From the NCBI GenBank assembly GCA_021789555.1, contig JAJYJK010000007.1, positions 1 through 64,000 of the forward strand: a stretch of 64,000 nt of DNA. Reading direction: 5' to 3'. Shown here piece after piece: positions 7,562 to 15,923 of this stretch; the first letter of the stretch is position 1, and each line of letters opens with the position of its first letter. Made by a program: the position numbers and the translations under genes. Under the pieces are notes generated by a model, which saw only the letters and a list, made by a program, of their open reading frames with translations, was not told the origin of the DNA and did not search any database. The DNA is from Nitrospirota bacterium. Lineage in GTDB: Bacteria > Nitrospirota > Thermodesulfovibrionia > Thermodesulfovibrionales > JdFR-88.

Positions 7562-9268
7562 TTATCTCCGTCTGAACATCCTCTTAAGCTCCTCATGGCC
7601 CAGACGCACGCGGGTGGGCCTGCCGTGCGGGCAATGCTCCGGGTCCTCGCATCTTTCGAGATCTTCGAGGAGCCTCTCGAATTCGGCCTCGGAAAGCGCT
7701 TCTGATCCGCGGACGGAGGCGTGGCAGGCAAGCCTGGCGGCCACCTTCTTTTTAAGCCCGGAGGCATCGGCGGCCCTGTCCTCCTGGAGCCCGAAGGCCG
7801 CATCGGCGATCAAAGAGGCGTAATCGACGTCCGCCTTTTTCAGAAACTCCTCCGGGGCGCTCCGAAGTATTACGCTTTGCCCGCCGAACTCCTCCACTTC
7901 AAACCCCATCTCCAGCAGCAACTCCCGGTGGCCGAGCACCGCCTGCCTCTCCCCGGGGGAAAGCTCCATGCAAAGGGGGAAGAGGAACTGGCCCGGACAG
8001 GGCCCGACATTTTTCAGGAGTTTCTCGTACATCACGCGTTCATGGGCGGCGTGCTGGTCCAGCAGTATGACCCCCTGCCCATCCGAATAGGCGTAAAACA
8101 TCTCGCCAAGACGGATGAAGGGGCGCCTTTTCTTCCCCGCGGGGCCCATCAGGAGATCAAGCGGCGCGGCCCCCTCCGGATAAACGGCCTGCCCTCCGGA
8201 ATAGACGCTCATCCCCTCCGAAGCCGGAAGGGCCCCCGGGCCGGCCGCGAGCCCGAAGGTCCCGGCGGGCAGCGCGCCCCCCGGCTCCTCCTGCCGCCCG
8301 GTCTTCATCACCGCGCCCCTTATGAGCCTGTACAGACGGTCCTTCTCCGTGAAGCGCACCTCCTCTTTCTGCGGATGCACATTCACGTCGACGGCGCGGG
8401 GGTCGGCCTCTATGAAGATGAAAAAGACCGGGTGCCTGCCTGCGGGCAGGGCGGCGAGCCCCCCATAGACGGCATGCCCCAGGCCGGGGTCCCTCACGGG
8501 CCTGCCGTTTACAAAGATAAACTGATGGCTCCTCGAAGCCCTCCAGTTGCCGTCCCTTGAAAAAAAGACTTTTAGCCCAAACCCCCTCTCGTCCGCTCCG
8601 CCCTCCAGAAGCCCTTCCAAAAACTTCCCCCCGTATATCTGCATTATCCTCTCGCGCTCATCTTGCGCCGGGGGAAGCTCCATGCACATCTGGCCGTCCA
8701 CATGGAGGGTGAAGCCGGTGCCGGGGTGCGAGAGCGCCTGCCTGGTAAGGGCGCTTATTATCTGGAGATTTTCGGCGGCATCCGATTTGAGGAATTTTCT
8801 CCTCGCCGGGGTGTTGAAGAATAGCTCCCGCACCTCGACCGTCGTGCCCCGCGCCGGGGCCGGACGGCTCTCGATGATCCTGCCCGCCCTCGCCTCCATA
8901 TGAAGCCCTTCGGAGGCGCCCGCGGGGGCCGTCAGGAGGGTGAGCTCCGAGACCGCGGCTATGGACGGGAGGGCCTCCCCCCTGAAACCAAGCGTGGTTA
9001 TGCCGGAGAGGTCTTCCCCGGAGGCTATCTTGCTTGTCGCGTGGCGCTCAAGGCTCAAAACGGCATCCCCGGGGCCCATGCCCTCCCCGTCGTCCAGGAC
9101 CGATATGAAGGCCTTGCCGCCCTTTTTGACCTCCACCTTTATATGGCCAGCGCCCGCGTCCAGGGAATTTTCGACAAGCTCTTTCACGGCCCCGGAGGGC
9201 CTCTCTATCACCTCGCCGGCCCTGAGCCTGTCGCTCACCTCGGGGGCCAATATCTTTATCTTTCCCAT
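7562..9268 (-). CDS. mutL: DNA mismatch repair protein MutL
   Basis: Mismatch-repair ATPase that couples MutS recognition to strand incision. The N-terminal GHKL ATPase has ENSLDAGA, DDGEGM, HATSKI and GFRGEALPSI; the C-terminal domain carries the metal-binding endonuclease motif DQHAAHERVMYE at about residue 402 and ACHASVRG plus CPHGRPT near the end. It is therefore an endonuclease-type MutL of a kind found in bacteria without MutH. At 568 residues it is of normal length; the start at 9268 (MGKIKIL) matches the family, and 20 codons of open frame upstream are rejected. It lies 16 bases downstream of the CysC-like kinase gene and is probably co-transcribed with it. No mutS is in the window. 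Confidence 0.95.
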   Translation of the reverse strand: MGKIKILAPEVSDRLRAGEVIERPSGAVKELVENSLDAGAGHIKVEVKKGGKAFISVLDDGEGMGPGDAVLSLERHATSKIASGEDLSGITTLGFRGEALPSIAAVSELTLLTAPAGASEGLHMEARAGRIIESRPAPARGTTVEVRELFFNTPARRKFLKSDAAENLQIISALTRQALSHPGTGFTLHVDGQMCMELPPAQDERERIMQIYGGKFLEGLLEGGADERGFGLKVFFSRDGNWRASRSHQFIFVNGRPVRDPGLGHAVYGGLAALPAGRHPVFFIFIEADPRAVDVNVHPQKEEVRFTEKDRLYRLIRGAVMKTGRQEEPGGALPAGTFGLAAGPGALPASEGMSVYSGGQAVYPEGAAPLDLLMGPAGKKRRPFIRLGEMFYAYSDGQGVILLDQHAAHERVMYEKLLKNVGPCPGQFLFPLCMELSPGERQAVLGHRELLLEMGFEVEEFGGQSVILRSAPEEFLKKADVDYASLIADAAFGLQEDRAADASGLKKKVAARLACHASVRGSEALSEAEFERLLEDLERCEDPEHCPHGRPTRVRLGHEELKRMFRRR

Positions 9269-9284
9269 TGATATAGATTGTAAA

Positions 9285-9827
9285 TCAACCATGGCGGCCT
9301 TTGGCAAGTCTCCGCAGGAGGCCGTCAATGAGACGAGCGGCCTCCCTGATTGCCGTGCGGTCCGTCTCGATTACCAGTTCCGGGTGCAGGGGCTCCTCGT
9401 AGGGGGCGGAGAGGCCCGGGACCGGCCATCCCTTTTTGGCCTTCGCGTAGATGCCGGAGGGCGCCCCCCGCCTCTTTACCCTCCTTTTTTCCCTCTCGAT
9501 GGAGACGGAAAGGGGACATTTCAGATAGACCTCCGCGAAGGGGGAAATCTCGGCCCGCGCAAGCTCGCGCCATCTGCGGAGGTTTCCGGTCGCGTCTATT
9601 ATGACGTCCCGGCCGACCCCGGAGAGGGTCTTTGCCGCGAAGATGAGCGCGCGGTAGAGGATCTCCCTCTCATCCTCGGAGTATGCGGGCCTGGGGGTTG
9701 CAAGCCTCCGGAGCGCGTCCATCTGGAGGATGACGCTTCCGGGGCGCCTTTTATGAAGGGCACGGGCAATGGCGCTCTTGCCGCTGCCCGGCAGCCCCGT
9801 TATCCAGACGACCCTGCCCTTTCTCAT
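9285..9827 (-). CDS. Adenylylsulfate kinase-like protein
   Basis: A 180-residue P-loop kinase: Walker A GLPGSGKSAIA at residues about 10-20, a MDALRR segment where CysC has DGDxxR, VIIDATGN, and a C-terminal IYAKAKKG...PYEEPLHPEL region that matches the APS-binding part of CysC. APS kinases phosphorylate adenylylsulfate to PAPS. No ATP sulfurylase or PAPS-using enzyme is nearby and the substrate motif differs from canonical CysC, so it may act on another substrate. It is the upstream gene of a two-gene unit with mutL, an odd pairing. Confidence 0.75.
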   Translation of the reverse strand: MRKGRVVWITGLPGSGKSAIARALHKRRPGSVILQMDALRRLATPRPAYSEDEREILYRALIFAAKTLSGVGRDVIIDATGNLRRWRELARAEISPFAEVYLKCPLSVSIEREKRRVKRRGAPSGIYAKAKKGWPVPGLSAPYEEPLHPELVIETDRTAIREAARLIDGLLRRLAKGRHG

Positions 9828-10080
9828 TCTTTCAAGGAGAGTTTATCCCCTCTGGCCGCCGCTGGCAATAAGGTTTGCTTTTTTACTTGCGGGGGCGGCC
9901 CTTTTTTCTCCGCCGTCCTCCCGGATTTGCAGGGGCCTTCCATGAAAGCAAGTAAGATGTCCCGAAGATTGCCCGCATCCCGTTTCGATGCTTGAATCCT
10001 GTAACCCTCTGCATTAAAAGAAAATCCAAAATGGTGCTAATATTATAAGATATCAAAAACGAGTCTAAACGGAGGCGCAA

Positions 10081-11298
10081 ATGGGTTTTGCTTCGCTGAA
10101 ACCGGACGTTTACTGGGTCGGTGCGATAGACTGGGCGATAAGGGATTTCCACGGGTACATAACCCCGAAGGGCTCCACATACAACAACTACCTCATCCTG
10201 GACGAGGAGCCAACCCTCATCGACGGCGTGAAGCTCGAATTCGTCGACGAATCGATAGGCAATATCAAATCCCTGATAGAGCCGGCCAGGATAAAACACC
10301 TTGTCGTAAACCACATAGAGCCGGACCACGGCGGTGGCCTCTCAAGGCTCCTGGCCCTCATGCCGAAGGCGACCGTCTACTGCACGCAGAAGGGAAAGGA
10401 GGGGCTTTCCCGCTACCATGACATCTCCGGCTGGGACATCAAGGTCGTAAAGACAGGCGAGCGGCTGAAGATCGGCAGGCGGACCCTTCAGTTCATAGAG
10501 ACCCCGATGGTCCACTGGCCGGACTCGATGATGACTCTCTGCCTGGAAGAGGGGATACTCTTCAGCCAGGACGGCTTCGGGCAGCACCTTGCAAGCTCCC
10601 AGCGCTTCGATGACGAGTTCGTGGCCTGCGCCTCGGAGGCGGAGATCGAGGACTCGGTCTGGGACTATTACGCCAATATCCTGATGCCCTTTGGCGGCAT
10701 CATAAAAAACAAGATAGAGGAGATAAGCAAACTTGGCGTTCCGATAGGCATGATAGCCCCGGACCACGGGGTCATATGGAGGAAGAGGCCGGAAAAAGTC
10801 CTGGGCATGTACCTGGACATGGCAAACGGCAAGGCGGACGAGCGGGTGGTCATCATCTACGATACGATGTGGGGGGGCACCGCCCGCATGGCCCAGCCGA
10901 TAATGGAGGGGCTCAAGGACGAGGGGATGGACACGAGGGTCATGAAGCTGAGGGCGACCCCGCTGTCGGTAGCGATAAAGGAATTCTGGCGGGCGCGGGG
11001 CTGCCTTCTGGGCTCCCCTACCCTGAACAATAACCTCTTCCCCTATGTAGGCGAGTTCCTCATATATCTGAAGGGCCTCAGACCCAAGGACCGCATCGTG
11101 AGCGCCTTCGGCAGCTACGGCTGGGCCGGCGGGGCCGTGAAGCTGGCGATGGAAGAGTTCAGGAACATGAAGCTGGAGGTCTATCCGGAGACGCCCACCG
11201 TGAATTACCGCCCGAACCCCGAGGAGCAGCGGGCCTGTTATGAGTTCGGGCAAAAGTTCGCCCGCGCCACAAGGGAGTTCCACAAGAGGTTTTTGTGA
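10081..11298 (+). CDS. Flavodiiron protein (A-type flavoprotein, FprA/Roo family)
   Basis: Cytoplasmic enzyme reducing O2 to water or NO to N2O at a non-haem diiron site, protecting anaerobes. At 405 residues it has the usual two domains: a metallo-beta-lactamase-like domain with HIEPDHGGG (HxExDH), MVHWPDSM, the bridging Asp in FSQDGFGQH and the His of APDHG, and then a flavodoxin domain starting at VVIIYDTMWGGTARMA. No rubredoxin domain is fused. The ATG has GGAGG at about 10070-10075, and a TGC-TAATAT extended -10 lies at 10035-10043. It overlaps the next gene by four bases, coupling it to an Fe-S flavoprotein. Confidence 0.96.
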   Translation: MGFASLKPDVYWVGAIDWAIRDFHGYITPKGSTYNNYLILDEEPTLIDGVKLEFVDESIGNIKSLIEPARIKHLVVNHIEPDHGGGLSRLLALMPKATVYCTQKGKEGLSRYHDISGWDIKVVKTGERLKIGRRTLQFIETPMVHWPDSMMTLCLEEGILFSQDGFGQHLASSQRFDDEFVACASEAEIEDSVWDYYANILMPFGGIIKNKIEEISKLGVPIGMIAPDHGVIWRKRPEKVLGMYLDMANGKADERVVIIYDTMWGGTARMAQPIMEGLKDEGMDTRVMKLRATPLSVAIKEFWRARGCLLGSPTLNNNLFPYVGEFLIYLKGLRPKDRIVSAFGSYGWAGGAVKLAMEEFRNMKLEVYPETPTVNYRPNPEEQRACYEFGQKFARATREFHKRFL

Positions 11299-11861
11299 GG
11301 ACTGCCGTCTTCATGGGGAGCCCCAGAAAGGGGGGCAACACCCAGATACTGCTGGACGAGGCGATGCGCGGGGCAAGGGAGAAAGGGGCGGAGATCGCCT
11401 ATTTCGACTTGAACAACATGAAAATCGGTGGCTGCCAGGACTGCGGGGTCTGCGCCGAAACCTGCTGCTGCCATATAAATGACGACATGCAGCTTGTATA
11501 TCAGGCCATAAGGGAGTCCTACAGGTTCATCCTGGCCTCTCCCATATTCTTCGCGGGCGTCAGCGCCCAGGCAAAGGCGATGATAGACAGGTGCCAGCCA
11601 TTCTGGTGCGAAAAGTACCTGCTTAAAAGGCCCATCCCTCCGGAGGGGAGGGCCGGGCTCTTCATAACCGTGGGCGGGATGAAGAAGGCCGAAGGCAGGG
11701 ACTGCTCTTTTGCGACCGCAAGGAGTTTCTTCAGGACGATAAGCGTCCTTGAGCATCGGGAGCTATGCCAGCTTGGGGTGGACGCCAGGGGCGAGATATT
11801 AAAGCACCCCGAGGCCCTGAAAGAGGCTTACGAGGCCGGAAAGACCCTTATGGAGCCTTAG
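11295..11861 (+). CDS. NADPH-dependent FMN reductase-like iron-sulfur flavoprotein
   Basis: A 188-residue flavodoxin-fold protein of the multimeric flavodoxin/iron-sulfur flavoprotein type. The FMN phosphate loop is GSPRKGGNTQ near the N-terminus, followed by a compact cysteine cluster in GGCQDCGVCAETCCCH (residues about 43-58), typical of [4Fe-4S]-binding Isf proteins, and a SPIFFAGVSAQAK FMN-binding segment. Such proteins pass electrons from ferredoxin or NAD(P)H; here the four-base overlap with the flavodiiron gene suggests that it is its electron donor (inference). The start is GTG. Confidence 0.88.
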   Translation: MRTAVFMGSPRKGGNTQILLDEAMRGAREKGAEIAYFDLNNMKIGGCQDCGVCAETCCCHINDDMQLVYQAIRESYRFILASPIFFAGVSAQAKAMIDRCQPFWCEKYLLKRPIPPEGRAGLFITVGGMKKAEGRDCSFATARSFFRTISVLEHRELCQLGVDARGEILKHPEALKEAYEAGKTLMEP

Positions 11862-11937
11862 GGCATGTGGGCGTCAGCCCCCCTGAGGCCGGAGGATGGG
11901 AAATCACAATAAAATCAAGAAGGAGGGGTTTAAAGAT

Positions 11938-12264
11938 ATGGAGATGAAAGACTTTCCCCGGCATTACAAAAATCTAAGGAAGAGGTTTCCAGGTTATTTT
12001 GCGGCCCTTGAGGGCCTGGGACAGGAAGTGAGGGCCTCCGGCCCGCTCGATGAAAAGACCATAGAACTCCTGCAGCTTGCAGCCGCGGCGGCGGTGCGCT
12101 CCGAGGGCGCCCTCCACTCTCACGCCAGGCGCGCCCTGGCGGCCGGGGCCACCAGGGATGAACTCTACCAGGGCCTCCTTACCCTCACCAGCACGATCGG
12201 GTTCCCGGCCGTGGCCGCCTCGGTCTCCTGGCTTGAGGACGTTATAAAAGAAAAAGGCAAATAG
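11938..12264 (+). CDS. Carboxymuconolactone decarboxylase (CMD)-family protein without the CxxC pair
   Basis: About 108 residues, all-helical AhpD/CMD fold. The signature region reads EGALHSHARRALAAGAT: the histidine is kept but both cysteines of the CxxCxxxH peroxidase motif are replaced (Ser and Ala), so AhpD-type peroxidase chemistry is not expected. Such cysteine-less CMD proteins are common and mostly uncharacterised. ATG 11938 was chosen because AGGAGG lies at 11921-11926; an upstream in-frame start at 11896 lacks one. It follows the flavodiiron and Fe-S flavoprotein genes on the same strand. Confidence 0.82.
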   Translation: MEMKDFPRHYKNLRKRFPGYFAALEGLGQEVRASGPLDEKTIELLQLAAAAAVRSEGALHSHARRALAAGATRDELYQGLLTLTSTIGFPAVAASVSWLEDVIKEKGK

Positions 12265-12530
12265 CAATTTTCCCCAATTCAAAGACAAAATCTTCCAAGA
12301 CATTTTAATGCCTTTGTGGGAAGATTGTTGTCATACGGGGTTTTCTCGTTCTTAAAGAGTTCAGTCAGCGTCCGGGCATTTTCTGCAAACTCAAAGGTGA
12401 ACTCTCGCGGTTGGGAAAAAGCGCTTTAATGAAACCTAAATTTATAATTTTAGTTTATTATGGAACATCTCGGGGGACGTTATTAACGGTAAGAACCCAT
12501 TTAAAACAGGGCTGAAACAGGGGGACCGCC
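12265..12530. other. Intergenic region, one long-loop inverted repeat
   Basis: AATCTTCC (12289-12296) and GGAAGATT (12319-12326) form an eight-base stem with a 22-base loop but no following U-run. The AT-rich stretch at 12430-12465 could hold a promoter for the two small genes that follow. Nothing else is recognised. Confidence 0.4.
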
Positions 12531-12773
12531 ATGAAGATGAAGGCCCTTGCCGAAGCGATCATCCTTCAGTCGTTCGAAGACCTCTGGGACAAAGTCCACA
12601 GGAATGAAAGCCTTGAGTTTTTCAAGGACGGCGGGTTCGACTTCTACGCGGGCGTCGCGGGGCTTGGGCCCGAGGGAAAATTGAAGCTCCTCGACATGTT
12701 CAAAACCCATCTGGCGGAGGAGAGCCGGACGAAGTCCGAAAAAGAAGAGACCCTTACGGGGGGGCTCAAGTGA
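12531..12773 (+). CDS. Small uncharacterised protein
   Basis: 80 residues, acidic and helical, with no recognised domain, signal peptide or membrane segment. It begins MKMKALAEAIILQSFEDLWD. An AGGGGG-like Shine-Dalgarno (CAGGGGGACC) lies just upstream. Its TGA stop overlaps the GTG start of the next small gene by three bases, so the two are translationally coupled and probably work together. No function can be given. Confidence 0.65.
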   Translation: MKMKALAEAIILQSFEDLWDKVHRNESLEFFKDGGFDFYAGVAGLGPEGKLKLLDMFKTHLAEESRTKSEKEETLTGGLK

Positions 12774-12973
12774 CGACTTTTCTGAGAAGGGGCATGATCA
12801 TAAGGCACACGGTCAAGAAGAAAAAAGGCGTAGTCATAGACTGGGGCGTCACCGGCGCCAAGTACCGGAAGTATGTCATCTCGAAAAAGCCGCTTGCTGA
12901 CTCGGTGAGGGTCTGGACGGGACAGCGGATCGAGGTCTGGCCCCTCCCAGAAGTTGCTTTCGATGAAAACTGA
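12770..12973 (+). CDS. Small basic uncharacterised protein
   Basis: 67 residues, strongly basic (RHTVKKKKGVVIDWG), with a predicted beta-rich pattern that could be a small SH3-like or KOW-like barrel; this is a guess from residue pattern. The GTG start is coupled to the preceding gene through the shared TGA. It is convergent with fabD 18 bases away. Function unknown. Confidence 0.6.
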   Translation: MTTFLRRGMIIRHTVKKKKGVVIDWGVTGAKYRKYVISKKPLADSVRVWTGQRIEVWPLPEVAFDEN

Positions 12974-12991
12974 AGTTACCTTCGAAGAAAA

Positions 12992-13933
12992 CTAGAGACC
13001 CAGTTCAACCAGCCCCCTCAGGGTCTTTCCAAGCGAGTCCCTGTCTTCCACATTGAATGAGGGGCAATCGGGCAGCGTCCTTTTGAGGAGCCCGGAGAGC
13101 ACCTTTCCCGGCCCGACCTCGATAAAGACCTCGGCCCCCGCGGCCTTCATCACCCTGAGGCTGTCCTCCCATTTGACCGGGTTCGAGAGCTGTCTTACGA
13201 GGGCGGCCCTCAGCCCATCGGCCTTGCTTATGATTATGGCGTCTGCGTTGCTGATGAACGGCACGGCCGGCGGGTTGATTTTGGCCTCGAGGAAGAGAAA
13301 CTCCGCCAGCCTTTTTGCAGGCCCTTCCATGAGCCTTGAATGGGACGGCACGCTCACCTGGAGGGGGACCACCTTTTTTGCCCCCCGCTCCCTGGCCAGC
13401 TCCATCGCCTCCCGGACGGCCTCTGTCACCCCCGAAATTACGATCTGTCCCGGGCAGTTGTAGTTGGCCGCCTGGGCGTAGCCCTTTTTGAGCGCGGCGC
13501 ATACCTCATCGACGGCCTCGCGCGAAAGCCCCAGAATGGCGGCCATCATGCCCTCCCCGGCCGGCACTGCTTCCTGCATGAGCCTCGCCCGGAGCCTCGT
13601 CGTCCTCAGGGCCGTCGAGAAACTGAGCGCCCCCGAGGCGACGGCCGCCGTATACTCGCCCAGGCTATGTCCGGCGACGAAGGCGGGCTTTACGCCCTCG
13701 ATGCAAAGCGCCCGGCAGGCGGCGTACTCGGCGGTAAGCAGGCAGGGCTGGGTGTTTATAGTCAGGTCCAGCTCGCTCGCCGGACCCTCGAAAGAAAGTC
13801 TGGCGACATCGAACCCCAAGACAGCGGAGGCCTCGTCGAATATCTCCCTGACCTTGCTGAAACCCTCGCAGAGGTCCCTGCCCATTCCGACCTTCTGGGA
13901 GCCCTGCCCCGGAAAGATAAAGGCCAGCTTCAT
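12992..13933 (-). CDS. fabD: Malonyl-CoA:ACP transacylase
   Basis: Transfers malonyl from CoA to acyl carrier protein, the committed loading step of type II fatty-acid synthesis. The 313-residue protein has FPGQGSQKVGMG at the N-terminus, the nucleophilic serine in GHSLGEYTA and the partner histidine in VPSHSRLM. The start at 13933 (MKLAFIF) is fixed by family alignment and by an ATGA overlap with the etfA stop; 60 codons of upstream open frame lie inside etfA. Unusually it is not beside fabH, fabG or acpP but ends an electron-transfer flavoprotein operon. Confidence 0.95.
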   Translation of the reverse strand: MKLAFIFPGQGSQKVGMGRDLCEGFSKVREIFDEASAVLGFDVARLSFEGPASELDLTINTQPCLLTAEYAACRALCIEGVKPAFVAGHSLGEYTAAVASGALSFSTALRTTRLRARLMQEAVPAGEGMMAAILGLSREAVDEVCAALKKGYAQAANYNCPGQIVISGVTEAVREAMELARERGAKKVVPLQVSVPSHSRLMEGPAKRLAEFLFLEAKINPPAVPFISNADAIIISKADGLRAALVRQLSNPVKWEDSLRVMKAAGAEVFIEVGPGKVLSGLLKRTLPDCPSFNVEDRDSLGKTLRGLVELGL

Positions 13934-15135
13934 CTGCCGTTTTTTCGCTCTTTTAGCTTCCTGATGAGAAGCGGCAATATCTCGTTTAAATCGCCGACGA
14001 TGCCGTAAGTGGCCACATTGAAGATGGGTGCCTCGGGGTTTTTGTTTATGGCGACGATAATGTCCGAGGACTGCATGCCCACGAGGTGCTGGACTGCGCC
14101 CGATATGCCGCATGCGATATAGAGTTTCGGGGCCACGGTCTTTCCCGTCTGGCCCACCTGATGGCAGTACGGGATCCAGCCTTCATCGACCGCCGCCCTC
14201 GACGCCCCGACTGTGCCCCCCAAAAGCACGGCAAGCTCCCTGAGCATCTGGAAGCCCTCCTTGCCCTTAAGCCCCCTTCCGCCGGAGATGATAACGTCCG
14301 CCTCCTGGAGGTTTACCTTCATCGCCCCTTCTTCTTCCCTTATGGATGCAAGCACCTTCGCCCTGGATCTGCGAAACTCCCCGGCCTTCACCTCTATTAT
14401 CTCGCCCTGCCGGCTGTCGTCGCATCGGCCCGGTTTCATCACCTTCGGGCGGACCGTCGCCATCTGCGGACGCGTCCCCGGCGACAGGATGCTTGCCATG
14501 ATGTTGCCCCCGTAGGCCGGGCGCGTCTGGATGAGGTTTCCCGTCTCCGGCTCTATCTCGAGGCCCGTGCAGTCCGCAGTCAGTCCGGTTTTCAGCCGGG
14601 CCGCCACACGGGGAAGAAAAGACCTGCCTATAGCGGTCGCCCCCGCCAGCACTATCTCGGGCCTGTGCTCGTTTATAAGAGAGGCCAGCAGACCGGCATT
14701 GGGCTCGTCCTCGAAGTTTGTAAAGATTTCGTCATCGCAAAAATAGACCTTGTCCGCCCCCCGCCTGACAAGCTCGCGGGCCTCCTGCCTCGTGGCGCCA
14801 AAGAGCACCGCGCAGAGCTCCACCCCCCTTTGGCCGGCGAGTTTCCCGCCTTCTCCCAGGAGTTCGAAGGCGACCGGCGCCACCTTCCCGCCGCGCTGCT
14901 CGGCAAAGACCCAGACCCCTTTATAAGCGGAGAGATCGGCCTGCCCGGGCTTTTCGAGATCTCCCTTGTATTCCTTTATCGCGCCCTCGGCGCAGGCCGT
15001 AAGGCATGCCTGGCAGAGCTGGCAGTATTCCCCGATTTCCGCCTTTCCGCCTTCCATCTTTATGGCGTCATACGGGCATACGGTGATGCAGGCGCCGCAG
15101 CCCGAACAGACGTTTTTTTCCACCTTTAAAGGCAT
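13930..15135 (-). CDS. etfA: Electron-transfer flavoprotein alpha subunit with N-terminal ferredoxin domain
   Basis: FAD-binding subunit of ETF, about 401 residues, extended by an N-terminal 2[4Fe-4S] ferredoxin domain: CSGCGACITVCP and CQLCQACLTACA (eight cysteines, residues about 10-60). The C-terminal FAD domain shows the GRGLKGKEGF and GQTGKTVAP segments and the final VGMQSSDIIVAINKNP motif. The ferredoxin extension suggests that electrons can enter or leave through iron-sulfur centres, as in ETFs of anaerobes. It starts at 15135 with a GGAG motif, overlaps etfB by ten bases and ends in the fabD start. Confidence 0.95.
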   Translation of the reverse strand: MPLKVEKNVCSGCGACITVCPYDAIKMEGGKAEIGEYCQLCQACLTACAEGAIKEYKGDLEKPGQADLSAYKGVWVFAEQRGGKVAPVAFELLGEGGKLAGQRGVELCAVLFGATRQEARELVRRGADKVYFCDDEIFTNFEDEPNAGLLASLINEHRPEIVLAGATAIGRSFLPRVAARLKTGLTADCTGLEIEPETGNLIQTRPAYGGNIMASILSPGTRPQMATVRPKVMKPGRCDDSRQGEIIEVKAGEFRRSRAKVLASIREEEGAMKVNLQEADVIISGGRGLKGKEGFQMLRELAVLLGGTVGASRAAVDEGWIPYCHQVGQTGKTVAPKLYIACGISGAVQHLVGMQSSDIIVAINKNPEAPIFNVATYGIVGDLNEILPLLIRKLKERKNGR

Positions 15136-15923
15136 TTTTTCTCCATAAGCTCTTTTACCAGGGCCTCGACCTGCTCTTCCAGGCCCCCCTCGAGCACCCT
15201 GCGCCCGCACCGGGGCGCAGGCGTAAATATCTTCTTGACCTGCGTGGGGGAGCCGTTAAAGCCAACGACCTCCGGTGTCAGCCCGATCTCGGCGGCGGAG
15301 AGCTTTTTTATCTCCGTCTTTTTCGCGTTTATCTTGCCCCTCAGCGAGGGAAGCCTGGGCGTGTTCAGCTCCCGCACGACCGTTATCAGGGCAGGCAGTT
15401 CCGCCTGGACCACATCCACCCCTTCATCCATCAGCCTTTCGACCTTTATGGAGCCCCTTGCCTCATGATCGATCTCCGCCTCGATTATCTTTCTTACATA
15501 GGAGACATGGGGGATATCCAGGAACTCCGCGACCTCGGGGCCGACCTGGGCGGTGTCGCCGTCTATGGCCTGCTTGCCGCAGACGATCAGGTCCGCCCCT
15601 ATTGCCCGGATGGCCCCTGAAAGCGCGCGGGAGGTCGCCAGCGTGTCGGCGCCCGCAAACTCCCTGCCCGTCACCAAAAGCCCGTCATCCACGCCCATCG
15701 AGATCGCCTCCCTGAGGGCCGCCTCCGCCTGCGGGGGGCCCATCGTTATGGCCGTGACCTTCCCGCCAAGAGCATCCCGAAGCCCAAGCGCGGCCTCTAT
15801 CGCGTGCATGTCATACGGGTTTATTATCGAGGGGACCCCTTCCCTCACCAGGGTGCCCGTCTCGCGGTTTATCTTCACCTCGGCCGTGTCCGGGACCTGC
15901 TTTATGCAGACTGCTATCCTCAC
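15126..15923 (-). CDS. etfB: Electron-transfer flavoprotein beta subunit
   Basis: 265 residues, AMP/FAD-binding partner of EtfA. The N-terminus AVCIKQVPDTAEVKI and the later SIINPYDMHAIEAAL are signature segments of EtfB, and a DGDTAQVGPEVAEFL stretch follows. It has a GTG start that overlaps the acyl-CoA dehydrogenase stop (GTGA), so the two are translationally coupled; together with EtfA it should accept electrons from that dehydrogenase or drive it in reverse. Whether it bifurcates electrons cannot be judged without alignment of the second flavin site. Confidence 0.95.
   Translation of the reverse strand: MRIAVCIKQVPDTAEVKINRETGTLVREGVPSIINPYDMHAIEAALGLRDALGGKVTAITMGPPQAEAALREAISMGVDDGLLVTGREFAGADTLATSRALSGAIRAIGADLIVCGKQAIDGDTAQVGPEVAEFLDIPHVSYVRKIIEAEIDHEARGSIKVERLMDEGVDVVQAELPALITVVRELNTPRLPSLRGKINAKKTEIKKLSAAEIGLTPEVVGFNGSPTQVKKIFTPAPRCGRRVLEGGLEEQVEALVKELMEKKCL

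Noticed and set aside
12104-12130. AhpD-type peroxidase active site
   Set aside because: Both cysteines of CxxCxxxH are replaced, so peroxidase function is not supported.
12289-12326. Terminator after the CMD-family gene
   Set aside because: The stem has a 22-base loop and no U-run.
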